Shown here piece by piece: positions 46,855-59,099 of a stretch of 64,000 nucleotides of DNA. Both the position numbers and the translations under genes were made by a program. The notes beneath the pieces were generated by a model, which saw only the letters and a list, made by a program, of their open reading frames with translations, was not told where the DNA came from and did not search any database. Source of the DNA: Siphonodentalium dalli. Lineage: Eukaryota; Mollusca; Scaphopoda; Gadilida; Siphonodentaliidae. The DNA lies in NCBI GenBank assembly GCA_032622095.1, contig CP136068.1, positions 113,223,546-113,287,545 on the forward strand, in the 5' to 3' direction. Positions within the stretch are counted from its first letter, which is position 1. The number at the start of each line of letters is the position of its first letter.

Positions 46855-47040
46855 AACAGTGTTCATTGGCTTTCATTTCTTATTCTATAAAGCAAAATCA
46901 ACATTTTCCAATCAACAGGTCTGATCACACTGATTCCATTGTTTTGTGTAGGACTTATCGTTGGTGAATATGTGGTGGTAGTTTATGTTCATTGGCTCTT
47001 AACATGTCGGAGTACTTACCCACTATACACTTTTGGACTT

Positions 47041-47251
47041 ATGAATATGTGTGATTCAGGGGTCAGCGGTGAATCTGACAAAGGTGTTGATGGACGTGAT
47101 GACGACGAAGACATTGACGACGACGATGACGACGACGACAACTATGACGTTGACTACGATGATGAGGACGTCTTGGAAGCCGATGATGATCATAATGACG
47201 ACGGCGGAGAGGGTGACGATGATGATGATGATGATGATGATGAAGATGACG

Positions 47252-47282
<31 letters not shown>

Positions 47283-47397
47283 CGACGATGAGTGTAAAGA
47301 TGATGACGACGACGAGGATGATGATAATGATGATTACGATAATGATAATGATGGAAATGATGGAAAAGAAAGTGACAATGATGATGAGGATGATGAC

Positions 47398-47430
<33 letters not shown>

Positions 47431-50400
47431 AACGGTGACGACGGCGGTGATGATGATGTTAATGATGATGACGACGATGACGACGATAATAAAGACGACG
47501 GTGGCGACATTGACGATGACGAAGATGGAGACTCTGTCGGTGACAACGATGGTGATGATAATGATTACGAAAATGGCGGAACAGATGACGATGACATTGA
47601 TGGTGATGAGGATGTTGTTATTATTGATATAGGTGATTATTCTTATTACTATTATGATTATAACTGTAATGAAGACAATGAGAATGAAGATGGTGAAGAC
47701 AATGATAGTTATGATGATGCTGCTGATGAAGATGATGATGCTGTTGATGATGATGATGGTGATGATGGCAATGATAATGCTGATGAGTATGTCGAGGAGG
47801 ATGGCGATGAGGACGATGATGCCGAGGAGGATGCATGTGACGACGACGACGATGGTGATGAAGGTATTGATAGCAAATATGATGATGCCGGCTATGCCGA
47901 CACGAAAAACATTAATATTCTTGGTTTGAACGTATGCGGGTTAGAATCCCGCTTGATATATCGGGAGTTCGCCCAACTTATAAAACCCTTTGATGTCGTT
48001 TGTTTCTCGGAAACGAAAACACTACATGACAGCATCGTGATTATACCAGGCTTTACAGTTTTTCCTACTAACGGTAGGGGGATGGCGGGATGTGTTTCGG
48101 GTGGCATTATCATTGCCATCAAGGAGGGGTTGGAAAACTATGTACACCCTATATCTTCAAAGTCAAATTTGGTATCATGGGTTAGAATAGATTATGGCTA
48201 TATGGGTACAGGGCGCGATCTTGTAATTGGGGCGGTGTATGTACCTCCGACTAATACGAAGTTTACCAACGATAATTGGCAGATTGATCTCGAAGGGGAG
48301 CTTAGGAAAGTAAGAAACAATAACGATGTTCTCTTAGTGGGCGACTTTAATTCCAGAACATCCCGCCTTGAGGAATTCGTGGACGATAGGGCCCTAGTGG
48401 GTGTTCGCTATGTAACAGACGACAATGATGTTCGACAATATATCTTAGATGGAAAGTACGATTCTAAATTTGGACGGCGCTCGACTGAGGATCAGGGGAA
48501 GGCAAGTTCATATGGTTATAGACTGATTGACATGTGCAGCACTGAAGAAATGGTTATTCTTAATGGGCGAGTAGGAAGCGATCGAGAACATGGGAAATTA
48601 ACCTGCCGAGACCGGAGCGTTATCGATTATGGTATTTGCAGTCACGGGTTCTTTGACCATGTAAATGATTTTTGTGTTGGAGAATTGAGTAAATTTTATT
48701 CAGACGCGCATTGCCCCATTGAAATATCTTTGAATAGAAACATTGTAACAAAACCGCTCAAAAGCAACTCAGGGGGTCATAGCTTGGGTAATAAACCACG
48801 GAAGTGGAATCACGAAAAGGCACACATATTGGTCGACAAAGTTGCCAGTATTGTCCAAGACGTAATTGATCCCATTTCAAATAGAATCGGCAATGAGAAC
48901 GAAATTAACGAATTATGTGAAGCAATTGAACACATGTTTACGTCATCAGCTGCCGAGGCATTCGGTGTATACAAGGGTGGGAGAGTTTCGCGGATTAGTA
49001 AACGGGAGGAACAGAAAGAATGGTATGACGGCGAATGCGATCGAATGCGAAATGTTTTTCATAAATCGAGGAAAAAATATCGGCGACAGAAAACATCACA
49101 CAATCGCAATCTCATGAACGCGTCAGCGCGGAACTACAGATGCGTAATTAAAAGGAAAATCGCGGAATATAACCAAAAGAGATGTAATCAACTACGCAAT
49201 GCATGTAGAAATCCGAGTCAGTTCTGGAAAACGTTAAAAGATATGAAAGGGAAACATACCGGGCCCAAAAAAGTACCTGCGATATCAATTGACCTATTCT
49301 ATGAACATTTCAAAGGCCTCGCCGAGTCAGATGACGACGACAATGTAAGTATGCTACTTGAAAACATGTTTGATATTGATGCACAAGGTCCTTTAAATTG
49401 TCCTATCACTAGCGACGAAATATTATTGGCTGTTGATAAACTTAAACTTGGTAAATCGTCGGGTCTAGATAATATATGCCCAGAATACCTAAAACACACT
49501 ATACATGTAATGTCTAAAATTTACTGTAAGCTATTTAACGCAATTTTAGATACAGGTTGCTTCCCATCTAGATGGACCGAAGGTATGATTCAGCCAATTT
49601 ATAAACGAAAGGGCGACACGAGTAACCCCGATTCATACAGAGGGATAACCCTTCTCAGTGTACTTGGCAAACTATTTACATCCGTCCTGAATAATCGACT
49701 CACAAAATTTTGTGAGGGTGAGGACATACTAACCCAGTTTCAGGCAGGATTCCGTAAAAGTCACTCAACTACCGACAATATATTCATCATGAAAAGTCTT
49801 ATTGACTTTTATCTTGCAAGAGGAAAACAAATATACTGCTGTTTTATCGATTTCAAGAAGGCATTCGACACAGTATGGAGGGAGGGACTTTGGATTAAAC
49901 TTATGACATCCAGAATAAACGGAAAAATTTTAAGAGTTATTCGTAGCATGTACGGAAACATAAAATCTTGTGTAGTTCAGAATAGCGAGCGGTCAGAATT
50001 TTTTACTTGCAGTGCGGGCGTTAGACAAGGGGTAATACTATCTCCATTATTGTTCTCGCTTTTTATAAATGACCTCGAACCATTCCTCAAAGATTGTGCT
50101 ATCGACGGGTTGAAATTCCTAGGCGATCAATTCACACAAAAACTAGGAGTATACATTAGAATCATGTGTTTGTTGTATGCGGATGATACCGTGTTGTTTG
50201 CAGACAACCAGGCAAGTATGCAAAGAGCCCTCGACGCGTTTGGGGATTATGCATCGTCGTGGAAACTAAACGTAAACACTTCAAAAACAAAAGCAATTCT
50301 CTTCTGCAACCGAAAACCAGAAGATTTTGACGATCTGTACCTAGGTGGCAATACAATAGAATATGTTGACACTATGAATTATCTCGGAATCGAGTTCTTT

Positions 50401-51372
50401 TACACAGGCAGATTTTGCAAAGCAGTCAAAGCCATATCGGTGATTGGGAATAAAGCGATGCATGGGTTTTTAGGGAATATCAACAACCTAAATTTGACCA
50501 ACGACCTACTATTAACGCTTTTCGACAAAACTATAGAACCAATTCTACTATATGGAAGTGAAATATGGGGTATAGAAAACACATCAGAAATAGACAAAGT
50601 AATCCTGAGATTTTATAAGCATATTCTTAATATGAAAACCAGCACTCCCACGTTCATGGTGTACGGAGAAATTGGCAGATATCCAGTCAGTATCAGATGT
50701 AAGATGAGAATTATTCAATATTGGAACCGCATACTAAAGGGCAAGAGTTCGCCTTTAGCTCGGGAACTTTATCTACTTTTCGTCAGATTGGGGGAGCTGG
50801 GTAGGACGAACAAGGTGAAAACGTGGATTCAATCAGTTAAAGGCATATTGGATTCCGTCGGCATGAGTTATATATGGACATGTCAGAAAATTTCACCCGA
50901 AGAAATAATGGCCATCGAAAGCACACTCAAAGATCATTTTATTCAGACTTGGTGGTGGGACATGTACAACTCATCTCGTGGTAAATTATACATGAACTTT
51001 AAACGGACAATGAAATATGAATCATATTTGCAAAATCTACCGCGTGATCTAGCCCAAGAACTATTACGACTAAGAACATGTAATCACAAACTGCGTTGTG
51101 AGTCTGGGAGGTGGAGTAAAAATAAAGAAAAATCCCGAGCCTGTCAAAAATGCAGGACCCACATAGAAGACGAGTACCACGTTGTGATGATTTGTCCAAA
51201 ATACTTGGATCTAAGAATGAGATATATCCCGGCTAACTTTTGGCAAGAGCCATCTAGAGCACGATTTTATATTTTACTCGGTAGCCAAAACCCAGCTACT
51301 CAGAAAAGTTTAGCGATATTTGTTAAGGCGTGCATGAAGATTCACGAAAAAACAAGAGATGACACAACATGA
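47041..51372 (+). CDS. LINE ORF2-like endonuclease/reverse transcriptase, fused to an acidic tract
   Basis: The open frame runs from 46939 (first ATG 47041) to TGA at 51372. The first about 270 codons are Asp-rich repeat. The element protein proper starts near 47905 with an APE-type endonuclease: LNVCGLES, CFSETKT, VPPTN, GDFNSR and SDAHCPIE. The reverse transcriptase follows: PIYKRKGD..SYRGITLL, FIDFKKAFD (motif A), AGVRQGVILSPLLFSLFIND (motif B) and LLYADDTVLFA (motif C). A C-terminal C-x2-C-x8-H-x4-C (CQKC..DEYHVVMIC) completes it. It nicks DNA and primes reverse transcription at the target. The layout fits the Jockey/CR1 superfamily; the clade is not resolved. No internal stop or frameshift was seen. 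Confidence 0.92.
47085..47853 (+). repeat. (GAY)n aspartate-codon repeat, left part
   Basis: Dense GAT/GAC trinucleotides with occasional GAA, GGT and AAT. It is open in the Asp frame and joins the retrotransposon ORF in frame; the first ATG of that frame is at 47041. It most likely is the target microsatellite of the element rather than part of it. Confidence 0.8.
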
Positions 51373-51494
51373 TTCGATTAACAACATGTACACATGCTGG
51401 CATTACACATGTGTAATGTCAGCATGTGTACCTTGTCTAGATAATGAGAAGAAAGAAAACATTACGGCGATTTTGCGACGACACTGATGGCGAT
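47854..51494 (+). mobile_element. Non-LTR retrotransposon inserted in the GAY repeat
   Basis: Boundaries are inferred from TGACGACGACGACGAT, present at 47838-47853 and 51495-51510. The element holds one long ORF and about 120 bp of 3' sequence with a hairpin. There is no ORF1, so it is probably 5'-truncated at the start of the endonuclease. The intact frame suggests a young insertion. Confidence 0.75.
51388..51431 (+). promoter_or_regulatory. 3' hairpin of the retrotransposon
   Basis: GTACACATGCTGGCATTACAC and GTGTAATGTCAGCATGTGTAC are complementary with one mismatch and almost no loop, 15 bases after the stop codon. 3' stem-loops in LINEs can be recognised by their own reverse transcriptase, which is the likely role here (inference). 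Confidence 0.8.
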
Positions 51495-51760
51495 TGACGA
51501 CGACGACGATAACAACGTTGACGATGTTGATGACGGGATAATGGTGACGATAGATGATAACGAAGATGTATAAAGACGGCGACAAAAATACGGATGATGA
51601 CGATGGTGTTGATGATGACGATTATGATGTTGATGATGATGGTGATGACGATGGTGTTGATGATGATGGTGTTGATGATGATGACGATGATGATGGTGAT
51701 GATGATGATGATGCAGTTGATGCGGATGTTGACGATGGTGATGATGATGACGATGTAAGT
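51495..51760 (+). repeat. (GAY)n repeat, right part
   Basis: Continues the GAT/GAC repeat after the retrotransposon. The Asp frame stops at about 51570 and reopens in another frame. It ends at GATGTAAGTGACC, which contains a consensus splice donor, possibly by chance. Confidence 0.8.
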
Positions 51761-52027
51761 GACCCCATTGTATATATGTACATATCCATGTTCTGCATTA
51801 ATTTGCAGCGTTAACAATTAAAGCATACAGCATACAGTAATACGCAACAATGTAATTCAGCTGTTCTTATGTTCGGAATTTGATTATTTCACCAGTGAAT
51901 GTTTTTACGAAATGTTTGGCATTTGAGATCCACGACGAGGTGATTCATTGTGATTTGTAGACCTTATTTAGCAGGTATTTATTGAAGTGCGTTATGTCTT
52001 CGGTGATAATAGTTTTATCATCTGATG

Positions 52028-52330
52028 ATTTAAACGGACATGGCTCATTCGAACCTCCCAATGTTTGTCTACGTAATTTGGAGCGATGGATACGAGAGGT
52101 CGATAAATAAACGAACTATTGATATACAGGCTTCATATGCTCTGAAAAAGCACTTGCCAAAGTCACAGCCATTTTTAAGCGTTTTCAACTATTTGCCAGA
52201 AGTCAGACAAACGCTCTTTATTGCTACCATATCAGGAATAGAATACCACGGAACGCTCTACTCTTTTCCATGTCGCGAAAACGTTTGTTTTGTGTTTGGG
52301 ACCCAAAACACCGTATTCGCAATGGTATTT
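52028..52330. mobile_element. Repeat K, copy 1
   Basis: Homologous to 60775-61062: AACGGACATGG, CATTCGAACC, AAAAAGCACTTGCC-like, ACGCTCTTTATTGCTACCAT and GTTTTGTGTTTGGGAC. It carries a 113-codon open frame from 52040 that is not conserved in copy 2. Confidence 0.75.
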
Positions 52331-52474
52331 GTCATTACTTCAATGCGTCTTTTGGGTTATATAATGCTCGTAGAAAGGTAGTTCAGATATGTATCGACCT
52401 ATTTCGATACTGAGAACAATAAAATTCAAAAGCGAATACGTTGTGTATTGTGGAGCGCAACCCGCCATGTGGCT

Positions 52475-53074
52475 TTAAAGGGGTACTGTACGCCATTTTC
52501 AATAAATTTCCGGTGATAACAACGATCTATTATCGGTACTATATAGAAACATAAGTAATTTGAGTCGAAGATGTATTCTGTAAACGCTCAGGTTAATAGG
52601 CTATCTTAAAATTTAATAATTTAAAAGTTAATAATTTAATATAAATTGAATTTATGGCTGGAGCCATAAAATGGCGTATATTAAAATACGAATTTCGTTG
52701 TACAAAACGTAATCAAATTATAATTGAGGGATACTGGATTAGTAAACCCATTGCACACACGATCGTTTGAAACATTGTGCTTATACGGGGAGAAAACTCA
52801 AGCCACTCGTTGACTAGTGACGATACAATAACTTAAATGAGTATATGGGACTACTATGCATATAATATAATTTTTATTTGATTCATTTGGTTGAAAACTG
52901 TACAAAAATTACTCGACAACGACAATTTGTATTTTTGCATTCCGGTAAATTTGCCATCCGTAACACTACTTCGTACTCAACAGACTTTCAAAGAATGGAA
53001 AAGTTGTTACCTTATTCTCCGACTCGGGGATTATAGAAACCAACAACAACATCTTGGGTACAGTACCCCTTTAA
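52475..53074. mobile_element. Family J MITE
   Basis: 600 bp between TTAA sites; ends AGGGGTACTGTA and TACAGTACCCCT. Interior shared with 24870-25175 and, inverted, 54445-55006 (TCAATAAATTTCCGG, GTAAACGCTCAGGTTAATAG). Confidence 0.85.
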
Positions 53075-53932
53075 GTTTCTCCTTATTTATTTTTTCCTGG
53101 GTTAGGATTTCCACTTGGCTGTTGTTCCACGTTTCCCTAGTCGCGTCGTTAACCATCTTGGTGACTCTGCTTCTGTTCTGGTTCCGTATTCTCTGGTTTA
53201 CCGAGACGGTGGGCAATTGAAATATCTTCTGTTGTAAGGTTTTTAGTTAGTAGCGCATTTAGATCACTCACGACTCATTTAGCTGATAATAATGCGTTTC
53301 GTTTGCTGATTCGGGAATTCCTTTTAGTCTTATACTATATTTTCGTGTGTACTGTTCTAAGTCGTTGTGGTCGTACCAATGGCTACACCAATCGGTATAA
53401 TAAGAGGGCGGACCAGTGTGAAATTATAGGATGATCACTCTCGCCTATAACTGAGAACCTCACAACATCCCTGCTTCCATATTATGGTAAACAACCTCTC
53501 ACAACAAAACTGAGACCAAAAAGAACGACCCTGCCTCCATATGTTTATGATAAGGGGGCGGATCTGTTGGAAATCATAAAGGGTGGCGCAATATATATTG
53601 TTTTTAACTTCGGCATGTCCGTCTAGTTTGAAATAGGTATTCAGACAACACTGGTATATAACGGGTGAATGAGAGCAGAATGGTGGGTTCTTCTCCCCAC
53701 GTCACATTTTAGAGGTTTCACCCCTCGCCCATTCTGATGTACAACTATCCCTAACACTCACTTCTATTTGTTAGAAATTGGAGAATTTCCATGCATTTGA
53801 TGGTAATTTGTACAACATTTTTTACCAAATATCGAAAATATGCTAGTGATTCAAACTAAGTGGTCTCCAAACAAAATCTCACTAATTATTGGTTGTGAAA
53901 TTAAACAATGAGAACAATTTTAACCTGCATAT
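53075..53932. other. No gene recognised
   Basis: Mixed sequence; GGGGGCGGATCTG and GAGGGCGGACCAG at about 53403 and 53555 form a loose direct repeat. No exon was recognised. Confidence 0.4.
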
Positions 53933-54380
53933 GTGACCCGCCATATCAAATCCAGTCGTAAGTCGGGATTTTGTTTACCCTGTGCCAATGCATTCTCTTA
54001 TATATGCGAGTCGACCATAGGTCGCCTCGCATATATAAGAGAATGCATTGGCCTTACACATTTTTAGAATTTTGTTTAAATAAATGTTTCTTACAATTTT
54101 TAGATCATAAAATAAAAAACATCCATTATCCTGAAGGGAGCCCCACACATATATAGAAGAGTGTCGTCTGCTAATGTTTGTCTGGGGCTCTGTATGGGTG
54201 AAATTATAAAATTGTTAAAGAATACAAGAACAAATTATTAAAATTGTAAACAATTGTTAGGCCAATGCATTCTCTTATATATGCGAGGCGACCTATGGTC
54301 GACTCGCATATATAAGAGAATGCATTGGCACAGGGTAAAAAAAATCCCGACTTACGACTGGATTTGATATGGCGGGTCAC
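53933..54380. mobile_element. Family B MITE, full length
   Basis: 448 bp. Ends GTGACCCGCCATATCAAATC and its complement, then CAGTCGTAAGTCGGGAT. Next come the same 69-bp hairpins as in family A (53985-54052, 54259-54328) and an AT spacer. Termini are unrelated to those of A. Confidence 0.9.
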
Positions 54381-54444
54381 AAATGTTTGTAAATTCATAA
54401 TGCTCAATTGTCGCTGTACTATTAATATTAAACCACTGTGATAG

Positions 54445-55006
54445 TTAAAGGGATACTGTACCAAAATGTTGTTGTTGGTTTCTTTAGTCTCTGAGCTGTA
54501 GAATAAGGTACCATATTTCCATTATTTGAAAGTCTGTTGAGTACGAAATAATGTTACGGATGGCAGATTAGCCGGAATGCGAAAATACCAATTGTCGTTG
54601 TCGAGTAATGTTTGGACAGTTTTCAAGCAAATTGATCAAATAAATGTTATATTATATGCATACTAGTCCCATATACTCATTACGTCATTGTATGGTCACT
54701 AGTCAGTGAGTGGCTTTAGTTTACGCCCCTTATCAACATAATTTTTTACACGATCATGTGTGCCACGCTTTGCCCAATCCACTATCCGTGAATTATTTTG
54801 ATTACGTCTTGTACACGGAAGTTCGTAATAGCCATAAATTAAATTTATATAAAATTATTAACTTTGATTTTAAGATAACCTATTAACCTGAACGTTTACA
54901 GAATACATCTTCGACTCAAATTACTTAGTTTTCTATATATTATCGATATTAGATCGTTGTTATCACCGGGAATTTATTGAAAAATGACATACTGTACCCC
55001 CTTTAA
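54445..55006. mobile_element. Family J MITE, inverted copy
   Basis: 562 bp with TTAA at 54445-54448 and 55003-55006; ends AGGGATACTGTA and TACTGTACCCCC. Opposite orientation to 52475-53074. Confidence 0.85.
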
Positions 55007-55632
55007 CACAAATTTGTTCTTACAAATTAATAAATATTACTTGCATTTACAGGTATAACATTATTCATAGTATTGACCCTACACGTGTTAAATACCAGAC
55101 AATAATTATATCGATGTGCGACAAACCAATGATATAAATTTCTGACCAAAGCAACCATTTCAGATGCATATGTACATGTATACTAATAAACGCCCTATTT
55201 TTCAGATTTTGTGTGAAATCTTCGTTCCATGTAGGCGATAAAATGTACTCATACTCACAGTACGCTAACTGTATTCAGGAACACATGACTTCCAATTACA
55301 ACACTATACATCTCTATTATATACAAAGCTTGGTTGGTGTTGACCTCAGGAACTTAGCAAAAATTGCAACCTAATTGATCTACAAGTAGATATATCCTGT
55401 ATGTACGATATCAGTCACTGAGTGTACTTCTGTCGGCAGATAAGCCAAAAGACGATGTACGCCTTTAGTCTACTATCTATTTTCACAACATCCTCGCGCA
55501 AATACGCACATAATCGACCTATACTATGAAATAGGTACATAATGTAATTATTTGATTATGAAATAAGCATATACTGGAGTCATAGCCGTTATTTAATTTT
55601 ATGGTGCGCGCCACAATGAACACATAATCTGG
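55007..55632. other. No gene recognised
   Basis: AT-rich, no recognised feature. Confidence 0.4.
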
Positions 55633-55718
55633 TTAGAATCGCCTCACTATGAGTCTATAATGTGACTAAAATGAGGTCATTCTCAGCACATTATCGACTC
55701 AAAATGAGGCGATTCTAA
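55633..55718. repeat. Imperfect hairpin
   Basis: TTAGAATCGCCTCA..TGAGTC..ATAATGTG pairs with CACATTAT..GACTCA..TGAGGCGATTCTAA. Confidence 0.7.
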
Positions 55719-56674
55719 GCATATTACCTACCTAAAACAAGTTATGTACATGCTGATTTTCAAATTGGATTATGGGAAGCCCCAACGGTCTGCAGTTCCA
55801 TGTTTGTGTTCTAATATATACTATATACATATGAGTTCACTATATTGATATTATTCTTCTAATAAGAAGTTTTAACTCGTTTTTGTCTTTTCTGACATTA
55901 TATGTTTATCACTGCGGTCAATGGGGAAATTGATAAATTTGGTGATATGCAGGCAATATACACGATATGCATCATTGGTTGTCGATAAACGACAATTATT
56001 CCGTCACGCGAGCACAAATGTGACCATATGTGTTGACTTTGTTATTCTTTCGAGTTATGATTAACAATAAAAATGGTAGGGTTTCCCAAAAGGAGTTCAA
56101 TCCATCGCTGTTATTTGGTGTGCTTGGATATTTTCGTTGTAAATATAACTTAATGCGTGTATACACACACACACACCCTCACGTACACCCTTTCACACAC
56201 CTTCACACACATACCTTATTTTAGAAGCGGTATTATGATAACACCAGAATAATATGTATAAACACTTGGGCCAATATATCGTTTAACAATTCGTTAAGTT
56301 GTCAATATAAGCGCCAGTCTTTCTCCATTCATGGAATCATCCGCCAGTGAAATTTAAGAATTTAAAAGGCATATCATCGGTTTGTTACGAATGTATTAAT
56401 TTACAATTATCCTATAGATTCCACTTGGGGGGGGGGGGAAATGTGTGGCTACCTGGAAACTTTGCAGACACGCAGTCGATAACATTTAGCACGCATGTAA
56501 GAAAACTGACATTGTATGGTTGTTATCATTCCATTTCAATAGAATAATCTATGCTTGTTATTTTAGTTATATCTAGCACATATCGGACGGCATTGGTTAT
56601 TCAAATATCCAACAGTACACTTGTGTGTTTTTGATAAACTGGGCAGTTCGTCCAAATTCGCGGACAATTTTGAC
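55719..56674. other. No gene; short CA-rich run
   Basis: A CACACACAC-rich stretch at 56163-56212 and a G10 tract at about 56428. Otherwise featureless. Confidence 0.5.
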
Positions 56675-57075
56675 TTAACCCTTTACCCAACAGAACGGCC
56701 CTGTGCCAATGCATTCTCTTATATATGCGAGTCGACCATAGGTCGCCTCGCATATATAAGAGAATGCATTGGCTTAACACATTAAAAATTATAAAATTGT
56801 TAAAGAATGTAAGAACAAATGGTAAAAAGTGTTTAAAACAAGATTTGTTTTAGGCCAATGCATTCTCTTATATATGCGAGGCGACCTATGGTCGACTCGC
56901 ATATATAAGAGAATGCATTGGCACAGGGCATAAATTTAACTATCACAATATGGTCAAGGAGCCGGTTCCAATGATATCCATATTTGTATGGTTCTATTGA
57001 GACAGACCGAAGATATTTTAGGCTGTTGAAGCTTTATTTGGCCGGTTTTGGCCGGTTTGTTGGGTAAAGGGTTAA
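56675..57075 (+). mobile_element. Family A MITE, full length
   Basis: 401 bp with TTAA at 56675-56678 and 57072-57075, CCCTTTACCCAACA termini and both hairpins complete. It is nearly identical to 14295-14694. Confidence 0.92.
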
Positions 57076-57147
57076 CGATGCCATTATTCTGACACACTCT
57101 GATACACATCCGAGCTAATTAACCCGATGTCAACTTGATGTTGAATC

Positions 57148-57180
57148 CCAGACTGACAGACTGACAGACTGACAGACTGC
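57148..57180. repeat. (CTGACAGA)n microsatellite
   Basis: Four tandem GACTGACA-type 8-bp units. Confidence 0.85.
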
Positions 57181-57181
57181 A

Positions 57182-58485
57182 TTTCCAAGAGATTTTTATC
57201 AAGCTGTTGTGGAAATACTTGGCCCTTGACCACCTTACCCTTAGAATGATATGTAACTTTGCAACCGGAGTAAAGGTTTGTTTATGCTGCAATAAATAGG
57301 AGCACATTTATCCTCGTTAATGGAAGCGTTACCTACAGTGTTGTGGTACGTGTCAAACAATAGAAAATTAACCGGCCTTTCACAGAAGTGTTTGTGAATC
57401 ATTAAAATGACATTTCGAATAGAAAAGAGATATGTCCGGTAAATGCAATTGAAAACAAATATGCATTGAAGTACATTGCAGTTATTCTGTGAAAGTCATC
57501 TGATAACTCTATTTTATAACTTTGTCGGTGAAGTTTTCCAGATGCTGGATTTGATTCATAATATTGATCAAATAGATTTTTCGATATCGACTACGATTAC
57601 AGTTAATCTACGCAAAGGTTACAGATGTTTTTTATGCGATTGGCTAATGTGGTATAGTCGAGTTCACCCTAAAAAAATGTATTATCAGGAGAAAACTATA
57701 TTTCTACATGTTCCAACCGACTTCACACAAGACTAATGTTCCCATACTGGAATCTACTTACATTTTGTAACGCGAATTTAAAGGGGCTTCTCGAGTTCAC
57801 AATTTGACAACTAAATGAGGAATATCTTTGCAACACAATTCCAAATGCCCAGTTATGTTGGATATATACCTTTAGCCATTTAGATATTGGAAACAGAAGA
57901 GTTGCTAGCAGCGATAATTTAGTGCGTGAACACATCGTATAGCAGTATAGATAGGCGAAAATATTGGAAACTCGAAAGAAAGGTAAATCATCGAGTACAG
58001 GATCAACGACCTGTACAATTTCAACCCCGATGTAGTCTTCCAGAGGACCATATATGATCTATAGAAAGAGGACACATCATGAATCTCCAACTGCCAGATG
58101 TACACAAGGTTTAAGGAAATAAAGATAAATTATGTTTCACACAGAGAATATAATTGTGTCATGGAACAACCTACCGGACTTATTGCGATTTGTACCAAAA
58201 TCTGGGATTCGACAGGCCCTATGTTAAGGCACCATGCTGCGTGAATTAAATCTCTTATCGAACCACACCATCAGACAAATGTCAGAATCAGTCTCAGAAT
58301 GGTTTATTGACTTTAAGTAAAATGTTGTATAAGTTTGAATCAGTATCATTACATGGTGTAGATCATAAACATGGTGCGTAATAAGTAAAGTGGACATGTA
58401 CATTGTATATTGGGTTGTATATCAACATATAGGTATGTATATTTCAATGTTTCTCAAAGATTATATCGCGGATAGATACTTCTAT
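57182..58485. other. No gene recognised
   Basis: AT-rich; several 60-90 codon frames without recognisable domains or splice support. Confidence 0.4.
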
Positions 58486-58665
58486 ACAGGATGACGTAGC
58501 CACGAGAGCCGTCCTCCCGCCGAGTCCGTGTAATGATTGTTCGTTGCGTTTCCTGGCTTGTGCAAGTGGGGCTCCACCCGCGCTCCAACATCAAATTCCC
58601 CGCGGCGAGATTCCGTTATCTGTTCGAAAGGAGACCTCTTTTTGTCAATTATTGTGTGAAATATT
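58486..58665 (-). other. GC-rich island with open minus frame, unassigned
   Basis: A markedly GC-richer patch in AT-rich surroundings. A minus-strand frame of about 57 codons (including FDVGARVEPHLHKPGNATNN) runs to a TAG. It could be a terminal exon or a decayed gene piece. No family match and no strong acceptor. Confidence 0.25.
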
Positions 58666-58745
58666 ATAAACTGAAGCTGTGAGAATAACGATATTGTGAA
58701 AAGGGGCAGTTAAAGTGAGTCCAGCATACAACAATAGTGCTCGTG

Positions 58746-59099
58746 TTTAAAGACATATTATGCACTTGTTCGGGTGCGTGAAACTGATAAATTAGTATTC
58801 AGGCGCTATGCCAGCTGGGAGAATGTATATACCATTCTACTAACATCGCCAAAAATCTCAAAGAAATCGACCATACAACTCCATTGAAAACACCGTCTGA
58901 ACTACGTATACGCTCAATCGATTCAGGACTCAACAATCGCCGATAAACTAACGCAAATGATTTCGCCATCGATACTCATTGCATTTAAAAAATATATATA
59001 TAATTGTAAATTTGGACTAATTTTCATAAAAATAACTACTTTGAACAAGTTTATTCTCCATTTCTATGTGATCACCGGAGTGTTTCACACCACTTTAAG
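58746..59099. mobile_element. Repeat M, copy 2
   Basis: Full-length homologue of 28085-28464, again with TTAA at its edges (GTTTAAAG and CTTTAAG). Confidence 0.8.

Noticed and set aside
47051-47929. Met/Thr/Ile-rich and His/Ser-rich frames over the GAY repeat
   Set aside because: Shadow frames of the trinucleotide repeat on both strands.
51554-51814. Acidic ORF with a GTAAGT at its end, suggesting a host exon
   Set aside because: The Asp frame is interrupted between the two halves of the repeat; microsatellite origin is simpler.
52040-52381. 113-codon ORF in repeat K
   Set aside because: The frame is broken by indels in the second copy and shows no known domain, so I treat it as chance within a repeat.
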